NCBI GenBank assembly: GCA_903933475.1
Contig: CAIZKE010000206.1
Coordinates: 1-9,133 of the forward strand
DNA from: an uncultured Alphaproteobacteria bacterium
GTDB lineage: Bacteria > Pseudomonadota > Alphaproteobacteria > Caulobacterales > Caulobacteraceae
DNA length: 9,133 nt
Reading direction: 5' to 3'
The notes beneath the pieces are model-generated. The model was given only the letters and a program-made list of their open reading frames with translations. It was not told the DNA's origin and did no database searches. Positions 1 to 5,674 of the stretch are shown here, piece by piece. The position numbers were made by a program, and so were the translations under genes. Numbering within the stretch: position 1 is the first letter of the stretch; every line of letters begins with the position of its first letter.

Positions 1-231
1 CCCCGCGGCGAGCCAGGCGATGGGCGTGCGGCGCAGGCGGAACCGGTCGGCCCACAGCGCCAGGGCCGGCGAGGTCAGGATCTGAAGCAGCATGGGCAGG
101 GACAGGACCAGCCCCACCTGGGCGCCTGTCAGGCCCTTTGCGCTCAGCCAGACCGGCATGAAGGGCGTGCTGGCGGCGCTCCCCACATAGAGGGCGACAT
201 AGACCAGGCCGAGGCGAAGGGCGGTGGGCAT
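1..231 (-). CDS. MFS transporter, N-terminal part (runs off the window)
   Basis: This is the first 77 codons of a major facilitator superfamily membrane transporter, truncated by the window edge. Reading the minus strand from the ATG at 231 gives MPTALRLGLVYVALYVGSAA, followed by a helix ending PFMPVWL and a second helix (about residues 36-60). The cytoplasmic loop ALWADRFRLRR then matches the conserved MFS loop between helices 2 and 3 (acidic residue followed by arginines). The PFMPVWL and GLTGAQVGLVLS segments resemble the MFS_1-like / LacY-HcaT branch, but that placement is tentative. An in-frame TAG lies four codons upstream of the ATG, so the start is well bounded, although the ribosome site is weak. 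It lies 34 bp downstream of the Crp/Fnr-type gene on the same strand and may be co-transcribed with it. The gap contains CCCGAGTCGGG (244-254), too short to call a terminator. Substrate unknown. Confidence 0.8.
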   Translation of the reverse strand, partial: MPTALRLGLVYVALYVGSAASTPFMPVWLSAKGLTGAQVGLVLSLPMLLQILTSPALALWADRFRLRRTPIAWLAAG

Positions 232-265
232 TGCCCCGGCTAGCCCGAGTCGGGGACCCTGCGCC

Positions 266-943
266 CTAGAGGGGCGGGCGGAAGGCGATGGCCTGGAGCG
301 CTTTGACGTCCAGGATCTCGAGCCTGCGATAGGCCGTGGCGATGACGCCGGCATCCTGGAAGGACTTGAGCACCTTGTTGAGGGTCTGCCGGGATAGGCC
401 GCACATGGTGGCGAGATCAGCCTGGGAGACGTCGGTGAACACCCGGCGGTCATCCCCGTAGAGGCCGATGAAGGTCAGCAGCCGCTGGGCGACCCGCAGC
501 TCGCCATTGGGCTGGATCAGGTTGGAGACCACGGTCACCGCCTCACCCAGGCCCTCGGCGGTAAGCGCAGCGATGGTCCGGCAGCACTCCGGGTCACGCA
601 CCAGTTGATCAAAGTCCGGTTGGCTGAGATGCAGGGCGCGGCAGTCGGTGATCGCGCGGATCGAAATCATGGTCGGCCGCCGCCGCAGGGCCGCCGCGTC
701 CCCCGCCCAGCGCCCTGGCCCCTGGACAGAGATCATCACGTCCGAAGGCGGGACCTGCAGGCTCCACTGGCCCTCGACAAGACCGAACATGCCCGAAGGC
801 GGAGCGCCCGCCCGGTAGATCGGCGCACCCGCCTGAAATTTACGGAGTGAGACACGTTCCAGAAAAGTCTTACAGAAATCAGGGGTTTGTCTCGCGAGCC
901 AACCTGTTCCCGAGACCAGGGCGATCGCCTCTGCCTTGTCCAA
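266..943 (-). CDS. Crp/Fnr-family transcriptional regulator
   Basis: The product is a DNA-binding regulator of about 225 aa. An N-terminal beta-barrel sensor domain of the cNMP-binding type covers about residues 18-110, with FLERVSLRKFQAGAPIYRAG and the glycine-rich GMFGLVEGQW visible. A long dimerisation helix follows (about 122-150), then a C-terminal winged helix-turn-helix (about 171-205). The recognition helix is SRQTLNKVLKSF (about 184-195). The open frame extends upstream to 1114, but that would run through the divergent promoter. I chose the TTG at 943 because a perfect AGGAGG lies 5 nt before it and the shorter protein has normal family length. The phosphate-binding cassette looks degenerate: Crp's GE is GD, and the region of its Arg-Ser pair reads RRRPTMIS. 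cAMP sensing is therefore doubtful, and there is no Fnr-type N-terminal cysteine cluster. The ligand is unknown. It is divergent from the DUF1254 pair, its most likely target along with itself. Confidence 0.9.
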   Translation of the reverse strand: MDKAEAIALVSGTGWLARQTPDFCKTFLERVSLRKFQAGAPIYRAGAPPSGMFGLVEGQWSLQVPPSDVMISVQGPGRWAGDAAALRRRPTMISIRAITDCRALHLSQPDFDQLVRDPECCRTIAALTAEGLGEAVTVVSNLIQPNGELRVAQRLLTFIGLYGDDRRVFTDVSQADLATMCGLSRQTLNKVLKSFQDAGVIATAYRRLEILDVKALQAIAFRPPL

Positions 944-954
944 GGAGTCCTCCT
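944..954 (-). promoter_or_regulatory. Perfect Shine-Dalgarno that fixes a TTG start
   Basis: On the minus strand AGGAGG (949-954) precedes the TTG (941-943) by 5 nt. No comparable ribosome site was found further upstream in this frame, so it sets the start of the Crp/Fnr-type gene. The SD and the first base of the start codon together form the palindrome AGGAGTCCTCCT (943-954, plus-strand reading). Confidence 0.75.
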
Positions 955-955
955 G

Positions 956-969
956 CCAAGCGGGCTTGG
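956..969. promoter_or_regulatory. 14-bp palindrome CCAAGCGGGCTTGG in the divergent region
   Basis: A perfect 6-bp inverted repeat, CCAAGC/GCTTGG with a 2-bp centre, sits one base upstream of the Shine-Dalgarno of the Crp/Fnr-type gene. It could be an operator for a dimeric regulator. The 2-nt centre makes a tight RNA hairpin unlikely unless the stem opens. The palindrome is read directly; a regulatory role is inferred. Confidence 0.45.
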
Positions 970-970
970 A

Positions 971-988
971 TTGTCTATATCGCGACAA
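971..988. promoter_or_regulatory. Candidate Crp/Fnr-type operator TTGTC-N8-GACAA
   Basis: TTGTCTATATCGCGACAA has perfect 5-bp outer arms around an AT-containing centre. Crp/Fnr-family sites are commonly dyads of this size with TTG/CAA or TGTGA/TCACA arms, so this is a reasonable binding site for the adjacent regulator. Further half-sites occur at 998-1002 (GACAA) and 1025-1029 (TTGTC), the last 20 bp before the DUF1254 start codon. I found no convincing -35/-10 pair in the region, so promoter positions are not called. Confidence 0.5.
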
Positions 989-1049
989 CCCAGAGCCGAC
1001 AACGCGGTTACCTTCCCTAAACCATTGTCGCAAAAAGGGGGCGTTTATC

Positions 1050-2552
1050 ATGGCATTCACGGGATCATTGAGGAGCGCCCTTGCGGCGGGACTGGCGACA
1101 GGCGCCCTGGCCATGGCGGCCTGTACGCCCGCGCCGGGCAGGCCGGACGCAGCAAACTCCGCCGCGAACTCCGTGGCGACCCGCCTCGGGGCCCTGAAGC
1201 TGGAAAACGGCTATCCGACCAAGGAAACCGCCGACAAGCTGTACGACGAAATGGACTTCCAGAGGGCCAGCCAGGCCTACATCTGGGCCCTGCCGGCGGT
1301 GGGCTTCAAGGCGCTGTATGACGCCCAGGCCAAGACCCTCGGCGTCAAGAACGGCGAGATCCTCCTCTTCCAGGACCTCAAGGACAAGGCGGGGATGCTG
1401 ACCCCGAACATCACCACCCTCTACGCCTTCAGCTTCTGGGACCTGGCCAAGGACGGCCCCCTGGTGGTCGACGTTCCGGCCGGGGCCACGGCGGGGGGCG
1501 TCCTGGACATCTGGCAGCAGCCCATCACCGACATGGGCCAGACCGGTCCCGACAAGGGTGCGGGCGGCAAGTACCTCGTCCTGCCGCCGGGCGGCGAGGC
1601 CCTCAATCCAGCCGGCTACCGGGTCGTCCGGTCGCCCTCCAACCAGGTTTGGTTCGGGACCCGGGGCCTCGACCCGGACAAGACCGTCGCCGAGGCAACC
1701 CTTCGCAAGTTCAAGATCTACGCCTGGGCGAACCGCGCGGCGCCGGGCGAGACCCGCTACGCCACCGTCGGCGGCCGGCCCTGGACCTCTGCCCAGCCAG
1801 ACACCCTCGAATACTGGCGCCTGCTTTCGGAACTCTACGCCAACGAGCCCGTCGCCCCCCGCGACCGGACCATGTTCGGTATGCTCGAGCCCCTCGGAAT
1901 CCAGCCCGGCAAGCCCTTCAACCCCGACGCCCGCCAGACCAAGATCCTGACAGAGGCGGCCAAGGTCGGCGAGCTGATGGCCCGCACTGTGGCCTTCGAC
2001 AAGCGCTTTGCCGGCGCGACCGTCTATCCCGGCAAGAACTGGGAATACGCGGTCATGTTCGACCTCGACCAGGAGACCCCGAACAAGGACCGGGTCCAGT
2101 TCGACCAGCGCGGCTCCTGGTTCTACGAGGCCATCGGCATGTCGGTGGGCATGCAGGGCCGGATCCTGGGCTTCGGCCAAGTCTACCTGGAATCCTCCAA
2201 GGACAAGGCCGGCGCCTGGCTGGACGGCGGCAAGACCTACAAGATCCGCGTCGATCCCGCCCCGCCGGTCAAGCAGTTCTGGTCGATCACCCTGTATGAC
2301 AACGTGACCCGCGGCCCGCTGATCACCGCCCAGGGCGCCGCCGACATCAGCTCGCGCAAGCCTGACCTGGTCAAGAACGCCGACGGCTCCGTCGATGTGA
2401 CCTTCGGGCCCGTCAAGCCTGAAGGCGCCGCCAACTGGATCCAGACCACGCCGGGCAAGGGCTGGTTCGCCTACTTCCGGTTCTATGGACCCACCGAGGC
2501 CTACTTCGCCAAGAGCTGGCAGCTGAATGACTTCGAGCAGGTGACGAAATGA
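1050..2552 (+). CDS. DUF1254/DUF1214-domain probable lipoprotein
   Basis: The 500-aa envelope protein has an N-terminal signal ending in LATGALAMAAC (Cys25). This looks like a lipobox with Met rather than Leu at -3, so lipidation is likely but not certain. A DUF1254 domain follows (about 72-190, containing the TPNITTLYAFSFWDL motif). A linker region comes next, then a C-terminal DUF1214 domain (about 393-492, with FWSITLYD at 410-417 and NWIQTTPGKGWFAYFRFYGP at 462-481). Proteins of this two-domain family (COG5361; VPA0735 of Vibrio is a structural example) have no generally established reaction. The frame is open further upstream, but ATG 1050 is preferred because it gives a clean signal peptide and has a G-rich site (AAGGGGG, 1035-1041) 8 nt before it. 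The stop overlaps the next gene as ATGA. The TPNITT segment differs from the TPNNDT of its paralogue, which suggests different active-site chemistry or loss of activity. Confidence 0.88.
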   Translation: MAFTGSLRSALAAGLATGALAMAACTPAPGRPDAANSAANSVATRLGALKLENGYPTKETADKLYDEMDFQRASQAYIWALPAVGFKALYDAQAKTLGVKNGEILLFQDLKDKAGMLTPNITTLYAFSFWDLAKDGPLVVDVPAGATAGGVLDIWQQPITDMGQTGPDKGAGGKYLVLPPGGEALNPAGYRVVRSPSNQVWFGTRGLDPDKTVAEATLRKFKIYAWANRAAPGETRYATVGGRPWTSAQPDTLEYWRLLSELYANEPVAPRDRTMFGMLEPLGIQPGKPFNPDARQTKILTEAAKVGELMARTVAFDKRFAGATVYPGKNWEYAVMFDLDQETPNKDRVQFDQRGSWFYEAIGMSVGMQGRILGFGQVYLESSKDKAGAWLDGGKTYKIRVDPAPPVKQFWSITLYDNVTRGPLITAQGAADISSRKPDLVKNADGSVDVTFGPVKPEGAANWIQTTPGKGWFAYFRFYGPTEAYFAKSWQLNDFEQVTK

Positions 2553-3958
2553 CCAAGGACCTCACGCCGTCCACCCAGCGGCGCGAGGTCCTCGGCCTCG
2601 CCGCCTCCGCCCTCGCCCTGTCCCTGGCGCCCGGTGCCGCGTCGGCCGCTACGGCCCTGACGCCCGCCGAGGCCAAGGCCATCGCCAAGGAGGCCTGGGC
2701 CTGGTCCTTCGCCCCGATCGAGGGCTACCAGACCCTGTACGCCCAGGCGGTGAACAAGGACGCCCCCGGCTATGTCGGCGGGTTCAACCAGTTCCGGCAC
2801 TATTCCCGGCTGGCGACGCCCGACGACAAGGACATCGTGACGCCGAACAACGACACGCCCTATAGCTGGGCCTGGCTGGACCTGCGGGCCGAGCCCATCG
2901 TCCTGTCCCTGCCGGCGGTGCCCAAGCGTTACTACGTGAACCAGTGGTTCGACCTCTACACCCACAACTTCGCCTACACCGGGTCGCGGACCACGGGCCG
3001 TGAGGCCGGCAACTACCTGTTCGCCGGTCCGCGCTGGAAGGGAACTGTCCCCAAGGGAATCAAGGCCGTCTTCCGGGCCGAGACCGAAATTGTCGGCACC
3101 CTGACCCGGACCGCCATCGAGGGTGGACCCGAGGACATCCCGGCCCTGCAGGCTGTCCAGGCCCAGTACCGGCTGACCCCGCTCTCAAGGTTCACGGGCA
3201 AGAAGGCACCGCCGGCAAGCCCGCCGGTGGACTGGCCGCCCTTCGACCGCACCCGGGCCGAGGGCCTGGGCTTCATTCCCTACATCAACGCCCTCCTGCC
3301 CCTGATGCCGACCGTCCCGTCCGAGGTCGACATGCGCGCGCGGTTCGCCCGGATCGGAGTCGCGCCGGGCCGGCCGTTCAACGCCGCCAGCCTGGATCCC
3401 GCCATCCGCAAGGCCATGGAAGAGGGCGTCGCCGAAGCCTCCGCCGAGCTGAAGGCCAGGGCGCAGACGGAGACGACTTCCAGGGACATGTTCGGGACCC
3501 GGGAATTCCTGGGCAAGGACTACATCTACATGCGCAATGCCGGAGCCATGCTGGGCATCTATGCCAACAGCAAGGACGAGGCCCTCTACGGCAGCCAGCA
3601 GACAGACAGCAGCGGCAAGGTCCTGGACGGCTCGCGCAAGTGGGTCCTCAGGTTCGCGCCGGGCCAGCTCCCCCCGGTGAACGAGTTCTGGTCGATCACC
3701 ATGTACAGCCTGCCGGATCGCTTCCTGGTCGCCAATCCGATCAACCGCTACTCGATCGGTGACCGGACCCCGGGCCTGAAGAAAGGTGCCGATGGCTCCC
3801 TGGAGATCTACCTGCAGGCCGAAAATCCCGGGAAGGACAAGGAGTCCAACTGGCTCCCTACGCCCAAGGGTCCGTTCTTCTTCGCGGCTCGCTTCTATGG
3901 CCCCAAGGACAACGCCCTGCGTGGGGAATGGTCCCTGCCGCCCCTGATCGAGCGCTAG
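2549..3958 (+). CDS. DUF1254/DUF1214-domain protein, probable Tat substrate
   Basis: This 469-aa protein is a paralogue of the upstream gene and is translationally coupled to it by a 4-bp ATGA overlap, with AGGTGA 4 nt before the start. The N-terminus is a Tat-like signal: QRREVLGLAA (twin Arg 11-12), a hydrophobic stretch and a probable cleavage at GAASA|AT (about 33). DUF1254 spans about 45-190 and carries the family motif TPNNDTPYSWAWLDL (98-112) and YVNQWFDLYTHNF (129-141). DUF1214 occupies about 364-463, with FWSITMY (380-386), NWLPTP (434-439) and FFFAARFYGP. Tat export implies folding, possibly with a cofactor or metal, before translocation to the periplasm. No cofactor site can be assigned here. 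Function is unknown; a periplasmic enzyme working with the lipoprotein is an inference. Twin-Arg followed by Glu-Val is not a strict Tat consensus, so Sec export remains possible. Confidence 0.88.
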   Translation: MTKDLTPSTQRREVLGLAASALALSLAPGAASAATALTPAEAKAIAKEAWAWSFAPIEGYQTLYAQAVNKDAPGYVGGFNQFRHYSRLATPDDKDIVTPNNDTPYSWAWLDLRAEPIVLSLPAVPKRYYVNQWFDLYTHNFAYTGSRTTGREAGNYLFAGPRWKGTVPKGIKAVFRAETEIVGTLTRTAIEGGPEDIPALQAVQAQYRLTPLSRFTGKKAPPASPPVDWPPFDRTRAEGLGFIPYINALLPLMPTVPSEVDMRARFARIGVAPGRPFNAASLDPAIRKAMEEGVAEASAELKARAQTETTSRDMFGTREFLGKDYIYMRNAGAMLGIYANSKDEALYGSQQTDSSGKVLDGSRKWVLRFAPGQLPPVNEFWSITMYSLPDRFLVANPINRYSIGDRTPGLKKGADGSLEIYLQAENPGKDKESNWLPTPKGPFFFAARFYGPKDNALRGEWSLPPLIER

Positions 3959-3967
3959 GCCTGGCCA

Positions 3968-3996
3968 CGCCCGCCCCCGAGTCTCCGGGGCGGGCG
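3968..3996 (+). terminator. Strong GC hairpin after the DUF1254 pair
   Basis: CGCCCGCCCC (3968-3977) pairs perfectly with GGGGCGGGCG (3987-3996) around a 9-nt loop, beginning 9 bp after the stop codon. No T-run follows, so it is either a terminator of the U-less type common in GC-rich bacteria or an mRNA 3'-end stabiliser. Some read-through into the MipA/OmpV gene is possible. Confidence 0.6.
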
Positions 3997-4071
3997 CTTG
4001 CCGAGCCGGGGGAATGTCGCCAGATAGCGGGGTCTGGCGCACCCGCCGGTGGCTGGCGAGGAGCCGCGCCC

Positions 4072-4893
4072 ATGTCCTGCTTGAAACCACTCTTCCCTGC
4101 CGGCCCGGGGCTTCTCGGCGCCCTTGTCCTCGCCGCGGCGACACCGGCCCTGGCCGACCCTTCCCTGCCGCCACCAGCCGCCATGCCCATCCCCAGGGGC
4201 GACTTCGTGCTGGACCTTGGGATCGCCGCAAATATGGCCCCCCGCTACCCGGGCTCGGAGGCGTTCGCCGTCCGCCCACGCCCCCTTGTGGGCGTCGAGC
4301 GCCTGACCCTGCCCGTCGTGGGCGTGGTCGCCGACGGCCCGGCGAAGGGTGTCTTCGTCTATCCCGCCTTCCGCGTGGATGGCGCGCGGGAGACCTCTGA
4401 TTACCCGGAGCTGGCAGGCATGCGCGACGTCGACTGGGCCATGGGCCTGGGCCTCGGTGCCGGCGTCAACCGGGGGAACTGGCGGGTCTTCGCCGAGGTG
4501 CTGGCGGGAGTGAAGGGCTATAGCGGCCTCACCGCCCGGGCCGGCGCGGACCTTTTGTGGTCGCCCTCGCCCAAGACAGTGATGGCTGTGGGCCCACGGA
4601 TCAACCTGACCGGGCAGGACTACGCGCGGACCTGGTTCGGCGTCACCCCGGCCGAGGCTGCCGCCTCGGGTGGAGACCTGTCCGCCTATGACCCCGATGG
4701 CGGCCTGTCCAGCGCTGGGCTCGCCGTGACCTGGGGCCAGGCGATCAGCGACCGGGCCATGCTGCAGGTTGAAGCCGGCTGGGACCGGCAGCTCGGCGAC
4801 ATCAAGGACAGCCCTCTGGTCTCTCGGGGCAGCGGCGACGCGATCTTCCTCGTCACTGGCGTGACCTGGCGCTTTAACTTCGGAGGGTCGTGA
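4072..4893 (+). CDS. MipA/OmpV-family outer-membrane protein
   Basis: The 273-aa beta-barrel protein is of the MipA/OmpV family (MltA-interacting / OmpV-like). A Sec signal peptide ends ATPALA|D (about residue 28). The mature start has the family hallmark GIAANMAPRYPGSEAF (50-65), followed by RPRPLVGVERL and repeated amphipathic strands. Toward the end, LQVEAGWDRQLGDIKDSPLV and FLVTGVTWRFNF match the usual C-terminal strands. ATG 4072 has GAGGAG 8 nt upstream and gives the signal peptide at once, so the longer upstream frame is discounted. Most outer-membrane barrels end in an aromatic residue; here Phe is followed by Gly-Gly-Ser, a small unusual tail. It follows the DUF1254 pair on the same strand after a hairpin, so it may be independently expressed. 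Members have been linked to peptidoglycan machinery, antibiotic sensitivity and small-molecule passage; the specific role here is unknown. Confidence 0.85.
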   Translation: MSCLKPLFPAGPGLLGALVLAAATPALADPSLPPPAAMPIPRGDFVLDLGIAANMAPRYPGSEAFAVRPRPLVGVERLTLPVVGVVADGPAKGVFVYPAFRVDGARETSDYPELAGMRDVDWAMGLGLGAGVNRGNWRVFAEVLAGVKGYSGLTARAGADLLWSPSPKTVMAVGPRINLTGQDYARTWFGVTPAEAAASGGDLSAYDPDGGLSSAGLAVTWGQAISDRAMLQVEAGWDRQLGDIKDSPLVSRGSGDAIFLVTGVTWRFNFGGS

Positions 4894-4912
4894 ACTTCGG
4901 GGGGGCCTGACC

Positions 4913-4947
4913 CCCGGGTCCGCCCGGGCTTGGCCTCAGGACCCGGG
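4913..4947 (+). terminator. Hairpin after the MipA/OmpV gene, possible terminator
   Basis: CCCGGGTCC (4913-4921) pairs perfectly with GGACCCGGG (4939-4947) around a 17-nt loop that itself contains the palindrome GCCCGGGC. A smaller alternative, GGGGG/CCCCC around CCTGA (4901-4915), overlaps its left arm, so the two are mutually exclusive. There is no T-run. A termination role is inferred from position between two genes. Confidence 0.4.
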
Positions 4948-4984
4948 TCTGGGCAGGATGCCGGCTGCGACCGGAGAGCCTGCC

Positions 4985-5479
4985 ATGCCCGACCTCAACA
5001 CCCGAATCCACGACGCCGAGAACCGCCTGCTCGACGAGCTGCGCCGGCAGCGCCGCCGTCTGAGGGAGTCCGGCGAGGGCGGCTCGGACGTCTCCGTCGG
5101 CCAGAAGGTAGCCGACGCCGTGGCGGCCACCATCGGCTCCTGGCCCTTCATCATCATCCAGTCCTGCCTGCTGGCCGCCTGGGTGACCCTGAACGTGATC
5201 GCCTGGATCCGTCACTGGGACCCCTACCCCTTCATACTGCTGAACCTGGCCCTGTCCTTCCAGGCCGCCTACGCCGGCCCCTTCATCCTGATGAGCCAGA
5301 ACCGGCAGCAGGACATCGACCGGCGCAAGGCCGAGACCGACTACCAGGTGAACGTGAAGGCCGAGCTGGAGATCGAGCTCCTGCACCAGAAGCTGGACGC
5401 CCTGAAGGAACAGGAACTGGCCGACCTCGCCCGGGCCGTGCGGAACCTTTCCGAACAGCTGGAGGCCCGCCGCGGCTGA
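4985..5479 (+). CDS. DUF1003 membrane protein with C-terminal coiled coil
   Basis: This is a 164-aa inner-membrane protein of the DUF1003 family. A charged N-terminal segment (1-35) precedes helix 1 (about 54-75, SWPFIIIQSCLLAAWVTLN). A short HWDPYPF loop leads to helix 2 (about 82-104), which ends in the family signature SFQAAYAGPFILMSQNRQ. The hydrophilic C-terminal part (105-162) begins DRRKAETDYQVNVKAELEIE and has heptad-like Leu spacing typical of a coiled coil. The start at 4985 is chosen over the ATG at 4958 because GGAGAG lies 6 nt before it, whereas the upstream ATG has only an AGG touching it. The longer form would add nine residues. The family has no established biochemical function. 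It stands between two hairpins/repeats and is probably a single-gene unit. Confidence 0.87.
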   Translation: MPDLNTRIHDAENRLLDELRRQRRRLRESGEGGSDVSVGQKVADAVAATIGSWPFIIIQSCLLAAWVTLNVIAWIRHWDPYPFILLNLALSFQAAYAGPFILMSQNRQQDIDRRKAETDYQVNVKAELEIELLHQKLDALKEQELADLARAVRNLSEQLEARRG

Positions 5480-5499
5480 ACCAGAGCGGGACCGCCGCA

Positions 5500-5606
5500 G
5501 ACCCCCTCACCCGGCTTCGCCGGGAGCTCCCCCTTGGGGGAGCAATTACGCGCACTACTTCCCCCCCCCAGGGGGAGGTGGACCGCGCAGCGGGACGGAG
5601 GGGGTC
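5500..5606. repeat. Palindromic intergenic repeat, copy A
   Basis: This 107-bp element is bounded by perfect 9-bp inverted arms GACCCCCTC (5500-5508) and GAGGGGGTC (5598-5606). Inside are four potential hairpins. H1 is CCCGGC-TTC-GCCGGG (5510-5524). H2 is GCTCCCCC-TT-GGGGGAGC (5526-5543). H3 is CTTCCCCC/GGGGGAGG with one G-T wobble (5558-5578). H4 is CCGC-GCA-GCGG (5583-5593). It lies between the DUF1003 and aminotransferase genes, starting 21 bp after the stop. It is related to copies B and C by shared arms, H2, H3 and the GGACGGAGG segment. No coding capacity or transposase is associated. It resembles the dispersed REP/MITE-like repeats of alphaproteobacteria; it could also act as a terminator or processing site. 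Confidence 0.8.
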
Positions 5607-5674
5607 AACGGCCTTGGCCCTTGCGCACAGGGGCCCTTCACGGACAGGATGGGTGAAAGCGGGAGGCGCAGGCG

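Noticed and set aside
936..1049. Upstream extension of the first DUF1254 gene to a TTG at 936
   Set aside because: It would add 38 residues before a normal signal peptide and run through the operator-like palindromes and the regulator's start.
1065..2180. Long minus-strand open frame (371 codons) opposite the first DUF1254 gene
   Set aside because: It is a GC-rich antisense shadow. Its composition is Gly/Val/Leu/Arg/Asp-rich with no domain, and the plus-strand frame has clear family motifs.
3185..4279. Long minus-strand open frame (364 codons) spanning the second DUF1254 gene and the MipA start
   Set aside because: It has no recognisable domain, is rich in Arg/Gly/Pro, and crosses a gene boundary and the hairpin at 3968-3996. 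It is a shadow of the real coding frames.
5500..5606. CRISPR array, given repeated motifs
   Set aside because: There are only three dispersed, internally palindromic copies. There are no regularly spaced short repeats with unique spacers and no cas genes.
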